From assembly GCA_003214855.1 (NCBI GenBank), contig QCLC01000011.1, forward strand, positions 1 to 46,239: a DNA stretch of 46,239 nt, read 5' to 3'. How positions within the stretch are numbered: position 1 is the stretch's first letter; every line of letters starts with the position of its first letter. Of this stretch, positions 31,160 to 40,101 are shown one piece after another. The position numbers and the translations under genes are program-made. This DNA comes from Prochlorococcus sp. AG-412-I05. Lineage in GTDB: Bacteria; Cyanobacteriota; Cyanobacteriia; PCC-6307; Cyanobiaceae. The notes beneath the pieces are model-generated. The model had not been told where the DNA came from and ran no database searches. It worked only from the letters and a program-made list of their open reading frames with translations.

Positions 31160-31448
31160 GGCGATGCTGCCAGATATGCCTGCAAGTATCGAAGGCAAGG
31201 ATGACTAGTGTGACCATAAGCGCCATGAGCAGGATCAGAAACATACGGAACGGACCATGCAGGTAACGCCAATAGAAGATGCCAAAGGTACGGCCTGTCG
31301 CATAGCTACCTCTCACCATCAAGCGCATCAAGCCCTTGAGGCTTGAAAACAAAGCGATGTCAGCAACGAGTGTCATCACCACCTTCGACATGAAGACCAT
31401 CCCAAGGGCGACAATCAGAGCTGTTGAAACTTGAGTAAAATGAATCAT
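31113..31448 (-). CDS. Small two-helix membrane protein
   Basis: A 111-residue protein starting at ATG 31448, preceded by TGAGGT nine bases upstream, a good ribosome binding site. Hydrophobic segments at about residues 8-32 and 66-86 (RMFLILLMALMVTLVILAF) flank a basic loop rich in Arg, Gly and aromatic residues (MRLMVRGSYATGRTFGIFYW). The C-terminus is His/Arg/Ser-rich. No family recognised; start signal and composition make a real gene likely. Confidence 0.5.
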   Translation of the reverse strand: MIHFTQVSTALIVALGMVFMSKVVMTLVADIALFSSLKGLMRLMVRGSYATGRTFGIFYWRYLHGPFRMFLILLMALMVTLVILAFDTCRHIWQHRLKLSPPSVARLSPAH

Positions 31449-31853
31449 GAGCAGTTACCTCATATTCATCTTATTCCAGAACGGCTGCGCAAGAGAGAAT
31501 AAACCAGTTAGGTGTTGGATCAATGGTCGTGGACTGCTGTGTAGCCTCAATCGCTTTCCAATGCCGCCTTGCCTGCCTTTTATTGAGCTAACAAGGGCTT
31601 AGTGTCCGTTCGAGGGCGGGGCTGATTGAGTAGAGAACCAAGACGTTGTCAGTGAGCACAAGAATATCCACAAAATGCTTAATCTGATCGCTAAATCAAA
31701 GCCAGATCACATGGCGTAAGGCTCTGTACTTTCATACTAATAGCAAAGGTATACTCCAGCCATTCCTAAGAATCACTTTACCCGAGCATTCATCTTATGG
31801 TTTATATGATAATGCTATTGCAGGCAATAATAGATCATATTAGCCAAAATTCA
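31449..31853. other. Gap, no gene seen
   Basis: About 400 bases with no coding frame of note. It contains the upstream region of the small membrane-protein gene, including its ribosome binding site. No repeats or terminator recognised. Confidence 0.4.
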
Positions 31854-32273
31854 TCAAAGACACTCTCGAGCAGCAAAAGGCACTCCGAAGAATGATTTAT
31901 CATAGCAATTAGCCTGGCAAAAGCAGATTTTAGGCAAGTCGGCGTATCTCTTTAACAATGAAGGGGATGATTCCAAGCATGCTTTATTTAGAGAAGAATG
32001 GTTAGCAGAAAGAATATACGAAAACCATGTGCATTTAACTAAGATTCTCTCACCATTCGGCGCTTTATAGATCTTCTTTACAATCTGACCATTATCGACA
32101 GTAAGTGTCAGAACTGTTGAACAATTGGCAATGAGAAATGATCTAAGATGATCAGGGTCTTCTTCTCCCTGCTTGAGCTCTACATCCAACTAAACATCTG
32201 AGTCAATCCGTATGCGCAAGTGAAATAGCTTCTGCTCGACTCGCTTAACGCTATCTTGGCGTTGAAGCATCAT
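31854..32273 (-). pseudogene. Small protein gene interrupted by an in-frame stop
   Basis: From ATG 32273/32270 the minus strand reads MLQRQDSVKRVEQKLFHLRI then RIDSDV, and an in-frame TAG at 32192-32190. It continues in the same frame with LDVELKQGEEDPDHLRSFLI and later VDNGQIVKKIYKAPNGERIL, both clearly protein-like. One stop-to-sense change would join them. After about codon 75 the sequence loses coding character, suggesting a further frameshift before the stop at 31854. No family recognised. Alternatively the downstream part could be expressed from the TTG at 32189. Confidence 0.45.
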
Positions 32274-32433
32274 TAAACTAATAAAGCTCATATCGTTGGT
32301 TAGAATAAATATTCTTCCAAAGATCGCAGAGAATTAGTCAAGCCGAAGCATCGTTTCATGTTCATTTACTTATCCAATATACTCCATTTTTAATAATGCC
32401 ATGAGTCTAAGTGTGAACTCGTTATTCGGAGTA

Positions 32434-35265
32434 TCAAGAGTGATTCTTTATTAAGGCATGATTGATTTCTATTGCTGCCTTGCGACCATCTCTAATTGCT
32501 TGATGAATGCTACTGGAGCCTCTAATGATATCTCCACCGGCGAATACATTGACCTGACCAGGAACCTGTAGCGTCTCGAAGTCAACCAAGGCGTCAATGT
32601 CAACCATAAGGCTTGCGCTTAGATGGTCCCTTAATTGAGATTCAATACGGTGTTGTTCCAAACCTGCCATAATGACCTGATGAGAAGAACTGCAGAGCTC
32701 AGACAAGGCGATTGGATCTATTCTGGAATGGATTTCAATTCCAAGCTGTTGCATTTCATTTAAAAGCTTGGCCTCTGATTTCGATTGAAGCTGAGCCTGC
32801 TCGTCTATAAGATAAACCTTGCTTGCACCATTTTGAATTGCCAACCTTGCGATATCAATAGCAAGATATGTAGCGCCAATTATCGTAAAATTCTTTTCGC
32901 TAATAATGGTTGGATCATGAGAAAACTCGTCTAAAAACATCAGGCCATGAATCAAGTTGCAAGCATGGTCAATATTATTGGCCTGGATTCGCTTCTCACC
33001 TAGACCACAGGCTAAAAATATTGCATGATATTGAAGTCTTAGCTGAGCAATTGTGATGTCTTCACCTAAAGCTTGATCAAAATAAATATGAATAGACGGC
33101 AATAATAGGTTCGCTATTTCACGAGTCAATACAGAATGTGGAACCATTGACGTGCGAGTAAGCCAACTCAACATTCCAGCTGATTCGCTATTTTTCTCGT
33201 AGATATCTATTTGGTAGCCTAACTGCGCCAAATAATGTGCACATGTTAGGCCAGCTGCACCGGCCCCAACAATAGAAATTCGCTTACCATTATCTATCCC
33301 TATCTCTGGTATGTAATTCGGGACTTTCTCGCATACATAGCGATTTAATGACCTAATAGGAACAGAAGAGTCAGGACATAACAATTGGGAACAAGAAGGA
33401 CCACAAAAATCGTCTGATTGGGAAAGGTACGAGGTTGTTTCTGAAAGTGGATTCACAGCACGTAATGACTGGGCAGCTCCGAGCCAATTGCCAGCTTCGA
33501 CCAGACGTGCGATATGGGCTTGATGAGTGCTATCTGGACCAGCACGAACGCAGCGGGGAGATAGACAAGCTCGGGGCTCTACTTCCACAGTTTTGATCAC
33601 CTGATGGTCAGGAATCAAATCTGCAGAGTGTTGTTTTTGAGTTAGAGAGGCTTTAGCAAAATGCACATAATTTTGAGGATAATGCTTTAATGGCAGATAT
33701 TGAGGTTGACGAAGATCCTTTAAAATGGCATTGACTGCACTGATTGCGGAGACAGTCACAGAAACTACGCCGATCCCTTGACTGGTGGAATCCCCTACAC
33801 AATAAAGTCCTTGCCAATCACTGCGAGCTGCCAGCCGACTCATATAGCTTTGGCGCATATTCACTTGCGGTCCACCAATAGAGCCATGACTTTTAAGGGT
33901 ATAGCGCTGAATGGTCTGTGGGGTAGCTATTTCCTGAACCAAGATGTGTTGTTTAAGTTCTGGAAAATAATTCTTTTCTAAGTAATCAATAATTGCGGAT
34001 GCTTTTTTCTGCTTTTGTTCTCTATATGCACGAGTATGATATTTATCTTTACCATCAGTTGGTAGTGTGATATCTGGAGTAGCTTCCGGTAGAAATATGC
34101 AGAGTGTATGGGTCCCTGGCGGAGAAGCTTCAGGGTCCAACATAGAAGTAACATAGACTGTCAGATAACTGGAAAAACCTTCGTCCTCATAAGGTAAAAT
34201 CTGGGTAGGTTTCATCGTCTTGGGTACAGCTTCAGCTTTAACACCTAGATAAACACCAAATACACTATAACTTGGCCTAAATTTCTTTGCCCACTTTCTT
34301 TTTCGGCGGGAGATATGCTGGCGATCGATCAACTTACCATAAAGATTCCAGATTGTTGTGTTTGAAATTACTGTATGAGATTTAATCTTAAGACCACTTT
34401 CAAGCTGACAGCCAATCGCCTTCCCCTTCTCAATTAAGATTTTGTCAATGCGATTGCGATACAATATATGCCCGCCATATTTATGAATGGCTTTTTCTAG
34501 TTTATTCGCCAGAGTCTGTGGTGAACCTTGAGCATAATAGCAACCACCTGTGTAAGATTCGACGTGGATCATTGGGCCCGCGATGGCAGGAGTCTGATCC
34601 AATCCACAAGTGGTCATATTTTGATTTAAAAGCGTAAATAGTTTGAGAATCTGCGGATCACGCGTAAAGCGGCGAAATAGTTGCTCTTGAGTTGAAAGCA
34701 GATAAGTGAGCAACCTTGCCAAATAGACAGGGCGCGTAAACATCAAATTGATGCCATGTTGCGGTGGCGTTTCCGCTGGCGCAAAAAACTGACCACCATA
34801 GCTATCCAATGACTCATGATAAAAAGATTCGAATTCCCTTAGCAATGCTTTGATTTGTTCTGATTGGTGTGGAAAACAAGAACACATTTCATCCCAAAAT
34901 CTTTCCCGTTGTGTATACATGGAGACTTTGGTTTGCTGATCTAGATGAATGGTGAAGGTTTCATCCATCGGCACAAGAGTGATGTCTTCCTCCAACTCAT
35001 TCATGACAAATTGATGTGGGTTGTAGCCTTTTTCTCCAAACCCAAAAAAGAGAGAAGCTCCTACATCAAATGTAAACCCTTGACGGCGAAAGATACTTGC
35101 GCATCCGCCAGGGAGATAATGCTGCTCTACCACCAAAACTCTGTAACCACGTTTAGCCAGAAGTGCTGCTGCAGTTAGTCCACCAATCCCAGCGCCAACT
35201 ACTAAGACATCATAAGAGGGCAACAAAATATCGCGATCTAGCACATGCATTTGCCAGGGATACAC
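32434..35265 (-). CDS. Fusion: carotenoid-isomerase-type flavoprotein + GltD-like Fe-S/FAD oxidoreductase
   Basis: A single intact 943-codon frame. Residues 18-515 are a CrtI/CrtH-type FAD protein: dinucleotide motif VVGAGIGGLTAAALLAKRGY (22-41), the VEQHYLPGGC and FDVGASLFFGFG blocks, and the C-terminal FAD motif LYCVGDSTSQGIGVVSV (487-503). Overall it resembles the plant/cyanobacterial carotenoid cis-trans isomerase CRTISO. A linker (516-565) leads to a Cys-rich segment with Cys567, 572, 621, 625 and 630, containing NPLSETTSYLS and VPIRSLNRYV, matching the Fer4_20 domain of GltD. Residues 661-940 are a second FAD/NAD(P) domain: ISIVGAGAAGLTCAHYLAQL (663-682), IIGATYLAIDIARLA (795-809) and FAGGDIIRGSSSIHQAIRDG (908-927). 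The isomerase needs reduced FAD, so the second half may supply electrons; that is inference. It stands alone in AT-rich DNA. Confidence 0.85.
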   Translation of the reverse strand: MYPWQMHVLDRDILLPSYDVLVVGAGIGGLTAAALLAKRGYRVLVVEQHYLPGGCASIFRRQGFTFDVGASLFFGFGEKGYNPHQFVMNELEEDITLVPMDETFTIHLDQQTKVSMYTQRERFWDEMCSCFPHQSEQIKALLREFESFYHESLDSYGGQFFAPAETPPQHGINLMFTRPVYLARLLTYLLSTQEQLFRRFTRDPQILKLFTLLNQNMTTCGLDQTPAIAGPMIHVESYTGGCYYAQGSPQTLANKLEKAIHKYGGHILYRNRIDKILIEKGKAIGCQLESGLKIKSHTVISNTTIWNLYGKLIDRQHISRRKRKWAKKFRPSYSVFGVYLGVKAEAVPKTMKPTQILPYEDEGFSSYLTVYVTSMLDPEASPPGTHTLCIFLPEATPDITLPTDGKDKYHTRAYREQKQKKASAIIDYLEKNYFPELKQHILVQEIATPQTIQRYTLKSHGSIGGPQVNMRQSYMSRLAARSDWQGLYCVGDSTSQGIGVVSVTVSAISAVNAILKDLRQPQYLPLKHYPQNYVHFAKASLTQKQHSADLIPDHQVIKTVEVEPRACLSPRCVRAGPDSTHQAHIARLVEAGNWLGAAQSLRAVNPLSETTSYLSQSDDFCGPSCSQLLCPDSSVPIRSLNRYVCEKVPNYIPEIGIDNGKRISIVGAGAAGLTCAHYLAQLGYQIDIYEKNSESAGMLSWLTRTSMVPHSVLTREIANLLLPSIHIYFDQALGEDITIAQLRLQYHAIFLACGLGEKRIQANNIDHACNLIHGLMFLDEFSHDPTIISEKNFTIIGATYLAIDIARLAIQNGASKVYLIDEQAQLQSKSEAKLLNEMQQLGIEIHSRIDPIALSELCSSSHQVIMAGLEQHRIESQLRDHLSASLMVDIDALVDFETLQVPGQVNVFAGGDIIRGSSSIHQAIRDGRKAAIEINHALIKNHS

Positions 35266-35822
35266 AAGCCAAGTAAATTATCTCACTATTTCATGAATCA
35301 TTCAGGCTGCAAGCGCAAAACGTTGCATGACGCTAGCGAGGAACAAATCTGTAGGAAACAGATGCATACAATCTAACCCCACTAATAAAATAACTTATTG
35401 TTGCACACTGCAAAAAGCATCAGAGGTAAATCAAGGCCTCTTTTTTCTGCCCTAACCTCAGAAGTTCAGATGGTAATCATCCCAAAAAGGCTAATTTTGA
35501 CCAACTAGTGGATGGGAGGTTGTATTGATTCGAACATTGTCCATGACTACCGGAATAGACTGCATATGCAAAAGCAGTGATTTAGATTTCTCAATAATAA
35601 TCTACTGGCATATATGCTTGCATGCTGGAACTTATTGACCTGCAAAAGGTTTTGGGAGTGATCAGCTAATAATTGAGCAAAGAGTTGAAAGGAAGTTACC
35701 CCTTATGAATAACAGTAACTGCAATTCAGCATCTACTGCCTGCTCCACTATTCTTGACTTGCATCACTATGTAAAAGGGCAAGAAAGATATTGTGCTATT
35801 AAATAGTTCTTGAGCAGGCTAA
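35266..35822. other. AT-rich gap, no gene seen
   Basis: This divergent intergenic stretch separates the fusion gene and the SHOCT gene. It must hold both promoters, but no reliable -10/-35 pairs, dyads or small genes were recognised. Confidence 0.4.
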
Positions 35823-36467
35823 ATGGTACATCCACTCTCAACCCAAAAAATCCGAGCTTTCAGAAAGCGTCAACAAGACACTGGCTGGGGTTATGCATTG
35901 TCATCAGCTTGGGTTCCTCTTGTCCTGATTTATTACGCCATATCCAGAAGATCTATCACCCCAATCATTTATGGGATTGGAGGAACAGCACTTATATGCT
36001 TAGTCATTGGAGCATTTATTAATACTTTCGGAGTCTCAGGGCAAGGGCCTTCCTCAGAACAATGGAAAGTAGTCTTCTATTTGACTACATATGTTGCTGG
36101 ACCATTCCTCTACAAATCGGGAATCCGTCAAGCCAAACGAGAAGCGATGTCTATTCTGATGCGAAATCGAATTACTCAAGGAGAGTTGCCTCAACCATGG
36201 CATCCCTCAATGATTCGTCTAAATCTAAAAATAAAAGACTGGGTTCACGGCGACACCGTCGCCAAACCCAAAATACCAAAGAATGAGATGGCAGAAACGC
36301 TTTCCACACAGCGGTCGGAAAAATATTTGGTGAGATGGTGGCTCTTTGCAATTGGAGCCAAGCGGCCTTTTCAAAAGCTGGAAGAGCTAAAGCGGCTATA
36401 TGAACAAGGCTTAATCGGCAAAGAAGAATATCAACTCTCGAAAGAACAGATGGCAAGAATAAAATAG
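35823..36467 (+). CDS. Two-helix membrane protein with C-terminal SHOCT domain
   Basis: A 214-residue protein. After a basic N-terminus come two hydrophobic segments (about 26-44 and 48-66), a short third hydrophobic stretch near 83-98, then a basic cytosolic region. The last 32 residues (LEELKRLYEQGLIGKEEYQL followed by SKEQMARIK) are a typical SHOCT domain, a short helical oligomerisation or targeting module often at protein C-termini. Residue 120-180 is a Lys/Pro-rich linker. The overall function is unknown. ATG 35823 is the first start and lacks a strong ribosome binding site. Confidence 0.7.
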   Translation: MVHPLSTQKIRAFRKRQQDTGWGYALSSAWVPLVLIYYAISRRSITPIIYGIGGTALICLVIGAFINTFGVSGQGPSSEQWKVVFYLTTYVAGPFLYKSGIRQAKREAMSILMRNRITQGELPQPWHPSMIRLNLKIKDWVHGDTVAKPKIPKNEMAETLSTQRSEKYLVRWWLFAIGAKRPFQKLEELKRLYEQGLIGKEEYQLSKEQMARIK

Positions 36468-37188
36468 ATTATAATATGAATTACATACAAACAGACCGCT
36501 AAGAATTGACGATTCTCTCCAATAAGTCGAACTCGTTTGTAAATGATTTGATTTTTATTGATTATAGAAAAATGGAATCAGTCGTGCCAGGCAATTGATT
36601 GAAACTCACTTGAAATGCCTGATCATCTAGTGCGCTAATTTACATCCAAAGAGATATCATTTTCAGGCCATCTTTCTTAGTCTAACTTTCAACAAAGTCT
36701 AGAGCTATCGCCGGAATTGACTGGCAAACTTTCATCATATGTTCTAGTTATGACTTGGTTCGGCTCTGTTCTTTCCTCAAAGCTCTCTATGCACTGGAAC
36801 TCATCAAGAAACAAACCTACGTGGTTCTCATGCGAGTTCTAAGTAGCTTTAGCATTGGTTGCCTGTATCAACAGACTAGCGAGTGATGGGTCAGGAGTAA
36901 ACAAGCTCTGCAGACCCACCAATTTTGAATACCGGGTATACGCAATCTTGCTAGAAGACATCGATTGAGTCGAATCAAATCAAGGTTGCAAGCTAGATCT
37001 AGTTAAAGCACGTTGGTGTTGAATAGCTTTAATGCAATGCTGCACTAGATCAACGCCCGATCAAACCAGTTGCCCAGTGCATTGACCTATTGACGCAGGT
37101 TGAGTGACCTGTCTTTATGTAATGGAGATCTATCGTCGCCTTTCGCACCGACGGCTCTTCTCTTTGATCGTTAGAGGGGTTTTCCATC
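36468..37188. other. AT-rich gap upstream of the small hli gene
   Basis: No supported gene on either strand; only short frames interrupted by stops. The hli promoter should be within 37050-37160. Opposite-strand frame 37050-37307 is an antisense shadow of the hli gene. Confidence 0.4.
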
Positions 37189-37302
37189 ATGACTTTCGCC
37201 CGATTGAGCCAAGTCGAGCTTTTGCACGGAAGATTTGCAATGGCGAGCCTGGCATCACTTGTGGTGATTGAAGTCCTCAAGTTGCAATTGACAACCTCAT
37301 AG
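37189..37302 (+). CDS. hli: Short high-light-inducible (HLIP/Scp) protein
   Basis: A 37-residue protein: MTFARLSQVELLHGRFAMAS, then LASLVVIEVLKLQLTTS. The E-L-x-H-G-R-x-A-M core is the chlorophyll-binding motif of the LHC/HLIP superfamily (E...N/H-GR.AM), followed by one transmembrane helix. AGAGGGG ten bases before ATG 37189 is a strong ribosome binding site. Marine Prochlorococcus carry many very short hli genes; products bind chlorophyll and carotenoid and protect photosystems under light or nutrient stress. Here the helix after the motif is short, so it is among the smallest forms. Strand and frame are opposite to the longer frame at 37050-37307, which is spurious. Confidence 0.8.
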   Translation: MTFARLSQVELLHGRFAMASLASLVVIEVLKLQLTTS

Positions 37303-37494
37303 CTCATAGCAATGCTCGTTGAGTTGTTTTAGTGCTCCCCCATCTGAACAAGAGAACCTACGCCAATCCATGCGTTGATCAAGCGATCAGTGAATGTGAC
37401 TGGATTCATTCACAATTGATCACTGTGCATGAAACCATCTCTAAGGTTTTGCAAACAAACCAAATACACACCAAGCTATCACTGGTAGGACTGA

Positions 37495-37761
37495 TTGATA
37501 GATCTAATCGTCCTAGACAGAAGAACCCCATCTAGAAATTCAGCAACACTTTCTGTTGAGCAACTACCAGATGCTCTGGCTGGGCTGGGCGATTGGCCTT
37601 TTAACTGGATTTGCGCTCGGATTCCTCCTCCCCTGGGCAAGGATCACTCCACTCCTTTTAGCCCTCTGACATCTCCAGCTGAAAGGAAATTCTTTACAGA
37701 TTTGCATGAAACTTGGCAACGTACTTATGAAGCAGAGCTACAACGATCAACTCATGGTTGA
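37495..37761 (+). CDS. Small hypothetical protein, doubtful
   Basis: An 88-codon frame; the part after about residue 18 (LSVEQLPDALAGLGDWPFNW, then FSPLTSPAERKFFTDLHETW and YEAELQR) has a soluble-protein composition with a C-terminal helix. The start is uncertain, since the first codons look non-coding, and no ribosome binding site was found. No family recognised. Confidence 0.35.
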   Translation: MIDLIVLDRRTPSRNSATLSVEQLPDALAGLGDWPFNWICARIPPPLGKDHSTPFSPLTSPAERKFFTDLHETWQRTYEAELQRSTHG

Positions 37762-38414
37762 GATATGCAAGTAGACCATCGCAATATTTTACTCAATACA
37801 TATGAATAGAAGCCAAGCTGCTAGAAGACATCAATCATGGTGTTGATCTTCCCAATTGGTACTTAGCTTTTGCAAGCCCTTAATCCCAAAACTAAATAGG
37901 TAAAGCAATCTATTCAAATGAATGATTCACAAATGAAGCGGCGATGTCAAATCACATTTAAAATCTTTGCAAAATCATGGCATAAGACAAAATCTCCCTC
38001 TATGCATAAAAAAACCGACCCACTCTAGAAAAGGGGGGTCGGTTTTTAATGTCGTTTAGTGATTAAGCGAAGCTTCTGAGGATTGGCACCTGGGGCCATT
38101 TGTCCAGGTGTGTGGCTGTCAAAACTCCTTTAAGGGCACCTAGGACGATGCAGAGGAGGCTCGACTGGTTTGACGCACAAATCAAATCTGTCGCACCAGA
38201 CGATTAGCCCACGATTTTTTGAGACTGTTGGAGCAGGGGCCAGAAGTCAGCTTGCTTCTGCTGCGTACTCAGGTGGCGTGTCGTCCAATTAGGCGCCTCC
38301 GTGTTCGATGGACTTACTTTGGCCCTGTCAGTTATTGATGGCAATCAGTCTTAATGCTGATTGCGGGGAGCTCGGAACCGGAGCAAAATTAATTATTTGG
38401 GCTTTCGCTTGCTG
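37762..38414. other. Gap around the terminator; small frames only
   Basis: Contains the hairpin at 38008-38047. On the minus strand a frame ending at 38063 encodes a hydrophobic stretch (LLCIVLGALKGVLTA), with AAAGGAG inside it ahead of a TTG. On the plus strand ATG 38148 opens a 19-codon frame. Neither is strong enough to annotate as a gene. A small RNA ending at the hairpin is possible. Confidence 0.3.
38008..38047. terminator. Bidirectional terminator-like hairpin
   Basis: Stem AAAACCGACCC / GGGTCGGTTTT with an A/G-rich loop, with an A-run before and a T-run after, so it could end transcripts from either side. No firm gene ends within 200 bases on the plus strand. On the minus strand a short hydrophobic open frame without a clear start ends at 38063, just upstream of it. 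Confidence 0.75.
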
Positions 38415-38474
38415 GTTGATCTCTAGATCAACACCAATTCCTATGAGAAGCAACCTCTGAGAAGAGAGGTTGCT
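38415..38474. repeat. Two consecutive perfect stem-loops
   Basis: First: GTTGATC-TCTA-GATCAAC (38415-38432). Second: AGCAACCTCT / 6-base loop / AGAGGTTGCT (38449-38474). Neither is followed by a T-run on the plus strand. They lie 50 bases before the ATG at 38524 and would fall in its leader, if transcribed from upstream. Perfect complementarity is directly visible; function is not known. Confidence 0.5.
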
Positions 38475-38523
38475 CTTAAAAACTGCCACTCCCTTAGTCT
38501 CTTTGCTGGATCTAGAGGGAGAG

Positions 38524-38793
38524 ATGCCGAGGAAGCGCCGCAAACTCAGCAAGGACATGGAAGCGGAGATCGCAGCGGCTCAACGAAAGGTGGAGCTGGT
38601 GATGGCGATGATCTACGACATCGCCGATGAAGAGACTCAGGGCGAATATTTATCTGGCTTCGAGCAGATCAACGCCGCAGCCTCTCACCTTTCAGAGAGC
38701 TATGTCTTGAAGGGCTTCTGCGAGGAGACAGAGGGAACCCTGGCCCTCTACAAGGGGCTACTGGAGCGTTTTGAGCAGGAGTATGAGCTCTAG
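38524..38793 (+). CDS. Small charged helical protein
   Basis: From ATG 38524 an 89-residue protein, MPRKRRKLSKDMEAEIAAAQ then RKVELVMAMIYDIADEE. The basic N-terminus is followed by several predicted amphipathic helices (KVELVMAMIYDIA, YLSGFEQINAAASHL, TLALYKGLLERFEQEY). AGAGGGAGAG immediately upstream is a strong ribosome binding site and decides this start over the frame's earlier TTG at 38470. No family recognised; coding character is good. Confidence 0.65.
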   Translation: MPRKRRKLSKDMEAEIAAAQRKVELVMAMIYDIADEETQGEYLSGFEQINAAASHLSESYVLKGFCEETEGTLALYKGLLERFEQEYEL

Positions 38794-39116
38794 CTCGTTT
38801 CCACTGCACCGAAAGGTAACTGCGCAGGCCGACCAAACTGACGTGGCTGATCAGTTTTGACGTTCTATGAACTGGTCAACTCCATCCCATATCCCTTTAA
38901 GGCTGAATTCTGATGGGTAATGATCCATTCCCTAAGACATAGACAATGCAAAGAAGTAGAACCAGAAAGAACACCTTTGCAGCAAGCAGGTGACATTTAA
39001 AGGTAGAAAAAGCTTAATTAATGTTGTTTACTTCTCAGAGTTAGCACTACCGGCAATGGCCACAAAGCCAGTTAATTTTTTGCATGCACATTACCAATAA
39101 GGCATCGTAAAAGGAT
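38794..39116. other. Gap, no gene seen
   Basis: About 320 AT-rich bases between two convergent small genes. No terminator hairpin or coding frame was recognised. Confidence 0.4.
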
Positions 39117-39401
39117 TCAACTAAGCCAAGAACAAAGATCTACAGGAGTAGACACCGCTGCCATTGTCGATAAAGGACGCTTGAGCTCAGGGCGTTGCTC
39201 ATCTTGAATGAACAGAAATACCATCAACAGCAAGGGTGCAATGAATGCTGCAGCTGCTACTAACCCAACGAGCTGAGTCGGCCTAATGAATGGAACCTTG
39301 ACTAAAGGATCTCCACATTGGCCGCAGACCAACACACCATCCGCCCGTTGCTGATGAATCTGGTAGCGACTTGAGCAGAAAGGGCAGTGGTATCTACTCA
39401 T
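39117..39401 (-). CDS. Zinc-ribbon membrane protein
   Basis: A 94-residue protein from ATG 39401, MSRYHCPFCSSRYQIHQQRA then DGVLVCGQCGDPLVKV. Two CxxC knuckles (CPFC and CGQC) form a zinc ribbon. A single hydrophobic helix (about residues 45-67, LVGLVAAAAFIAPLLLMVFL) follows, then a polar tail, so it is membrane-anchored with a cytosolic ribbon. Similar small proteins exist in marine picocyanobacteria; the function is unknown. The frame is open upstream through a (GATTCA)n repeat giving Ile-Gln repeats, but ATG 39401 begins the conserved-looking domain. The repeat directly abuts this start, where the ribosome binding site would be. Confidence 0.7.
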   Translation of the reverse strand: MSRYHCPFCSSRYQIHQQRADGVLVCGQCGDPLVKVPFIRPTQLVGLVAAAAFIAPLLLMVFLFIQDEQRPELKRPLSTMAAVSTPVDLCSWLS

Positions 39402-39431
39402 CTGAATCTGAATCTGAATCTGAATCTGAAT
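39402..39431. repeat. Hexanucleotide repeat (CTGAAT)5
   Basis: Five perfect copies of CTGAAT on the plus strand (ATTCAG on the coding strand of the zinc-ribbon gene), directly before that gene's ATG. Slippage would change the distance between the start codon and upstream signals by steps of six without altering the frame. Confidence 0.95.
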
Positions 39432-40101
39432 CAACTCGAACCTGAAACTCAATACCCACGCATACGCCAATCGCAATGAGCAAAAGCCCTAACCAGACAC
39501 TGAGAGGGGGGAAAGCCAAGGCTTTTCTCTACGAGGCCAAAACGCACCATACCCCCTTCACCCAATTGTCCGAGCAGCCTCGCCCCTAGAAACTATGAAA
39601 AAGAAGTGATTCCTGGAATGATGCTCTAAAGTGGCCGAGTGTGACTCCGTGAAGATCTCCTCCGTAGAAGACGAGAAAAGAGTCCGCCATTTGAAGTCAT
39701 CCAACTTGAGTATCTAATCAAACCTATGTGAGACTTGTACAACTTCTGATCTTGTGCATCAAGCGTGACAAGAAGTCCTGACCCACCTGCTAGCCTATAG
39801 TGACTAACTAATCTTATCCAGCCTCACTTGAGCAGTTAAAGGAAATAAAAATCAATCCATCACTGGGTATATCAATGTTGTTTTTGTAATGTTCACAGGC
39901 ACCTCTATTAACTAGTAATCTATAGGCTTTCTAGATGATGCAATAAAACGCTAGCCATGCAAGCTCTGAGCATATATTGAGCAATCAGTGCTAACAATTT
40001 GCACACATTTTATTCGATTTTCAAGCTGCAACGATTCCCATAGACAAGGCAAAGATTATGTCTTCTAATAGTAAGTAGCGGGTTGCCGTCTCATCATAGG
40101 T
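39432..40101. other. AT-rich gap, no gene seen
   Basis: About 670 bases upstream of the zinc-ribbon gene and downstream of the small leftward pair. No convincing coding frame, RNA gene or terminator was recognised on either strand. Confidence 0.4.

Noticed and set aside
37050-37307. An 85-codon leftward frame
   Set aside because: It is the antisense shadow of the short hli gene, which has a motif and a strong ribosome binding site.
38063-38160. Short leftward hydrophobic frame ending before the bidirectional terminator
   Set aside because: No reliable start codon, and a stop upstream limits it to about 40 codons; kept only as a remark.
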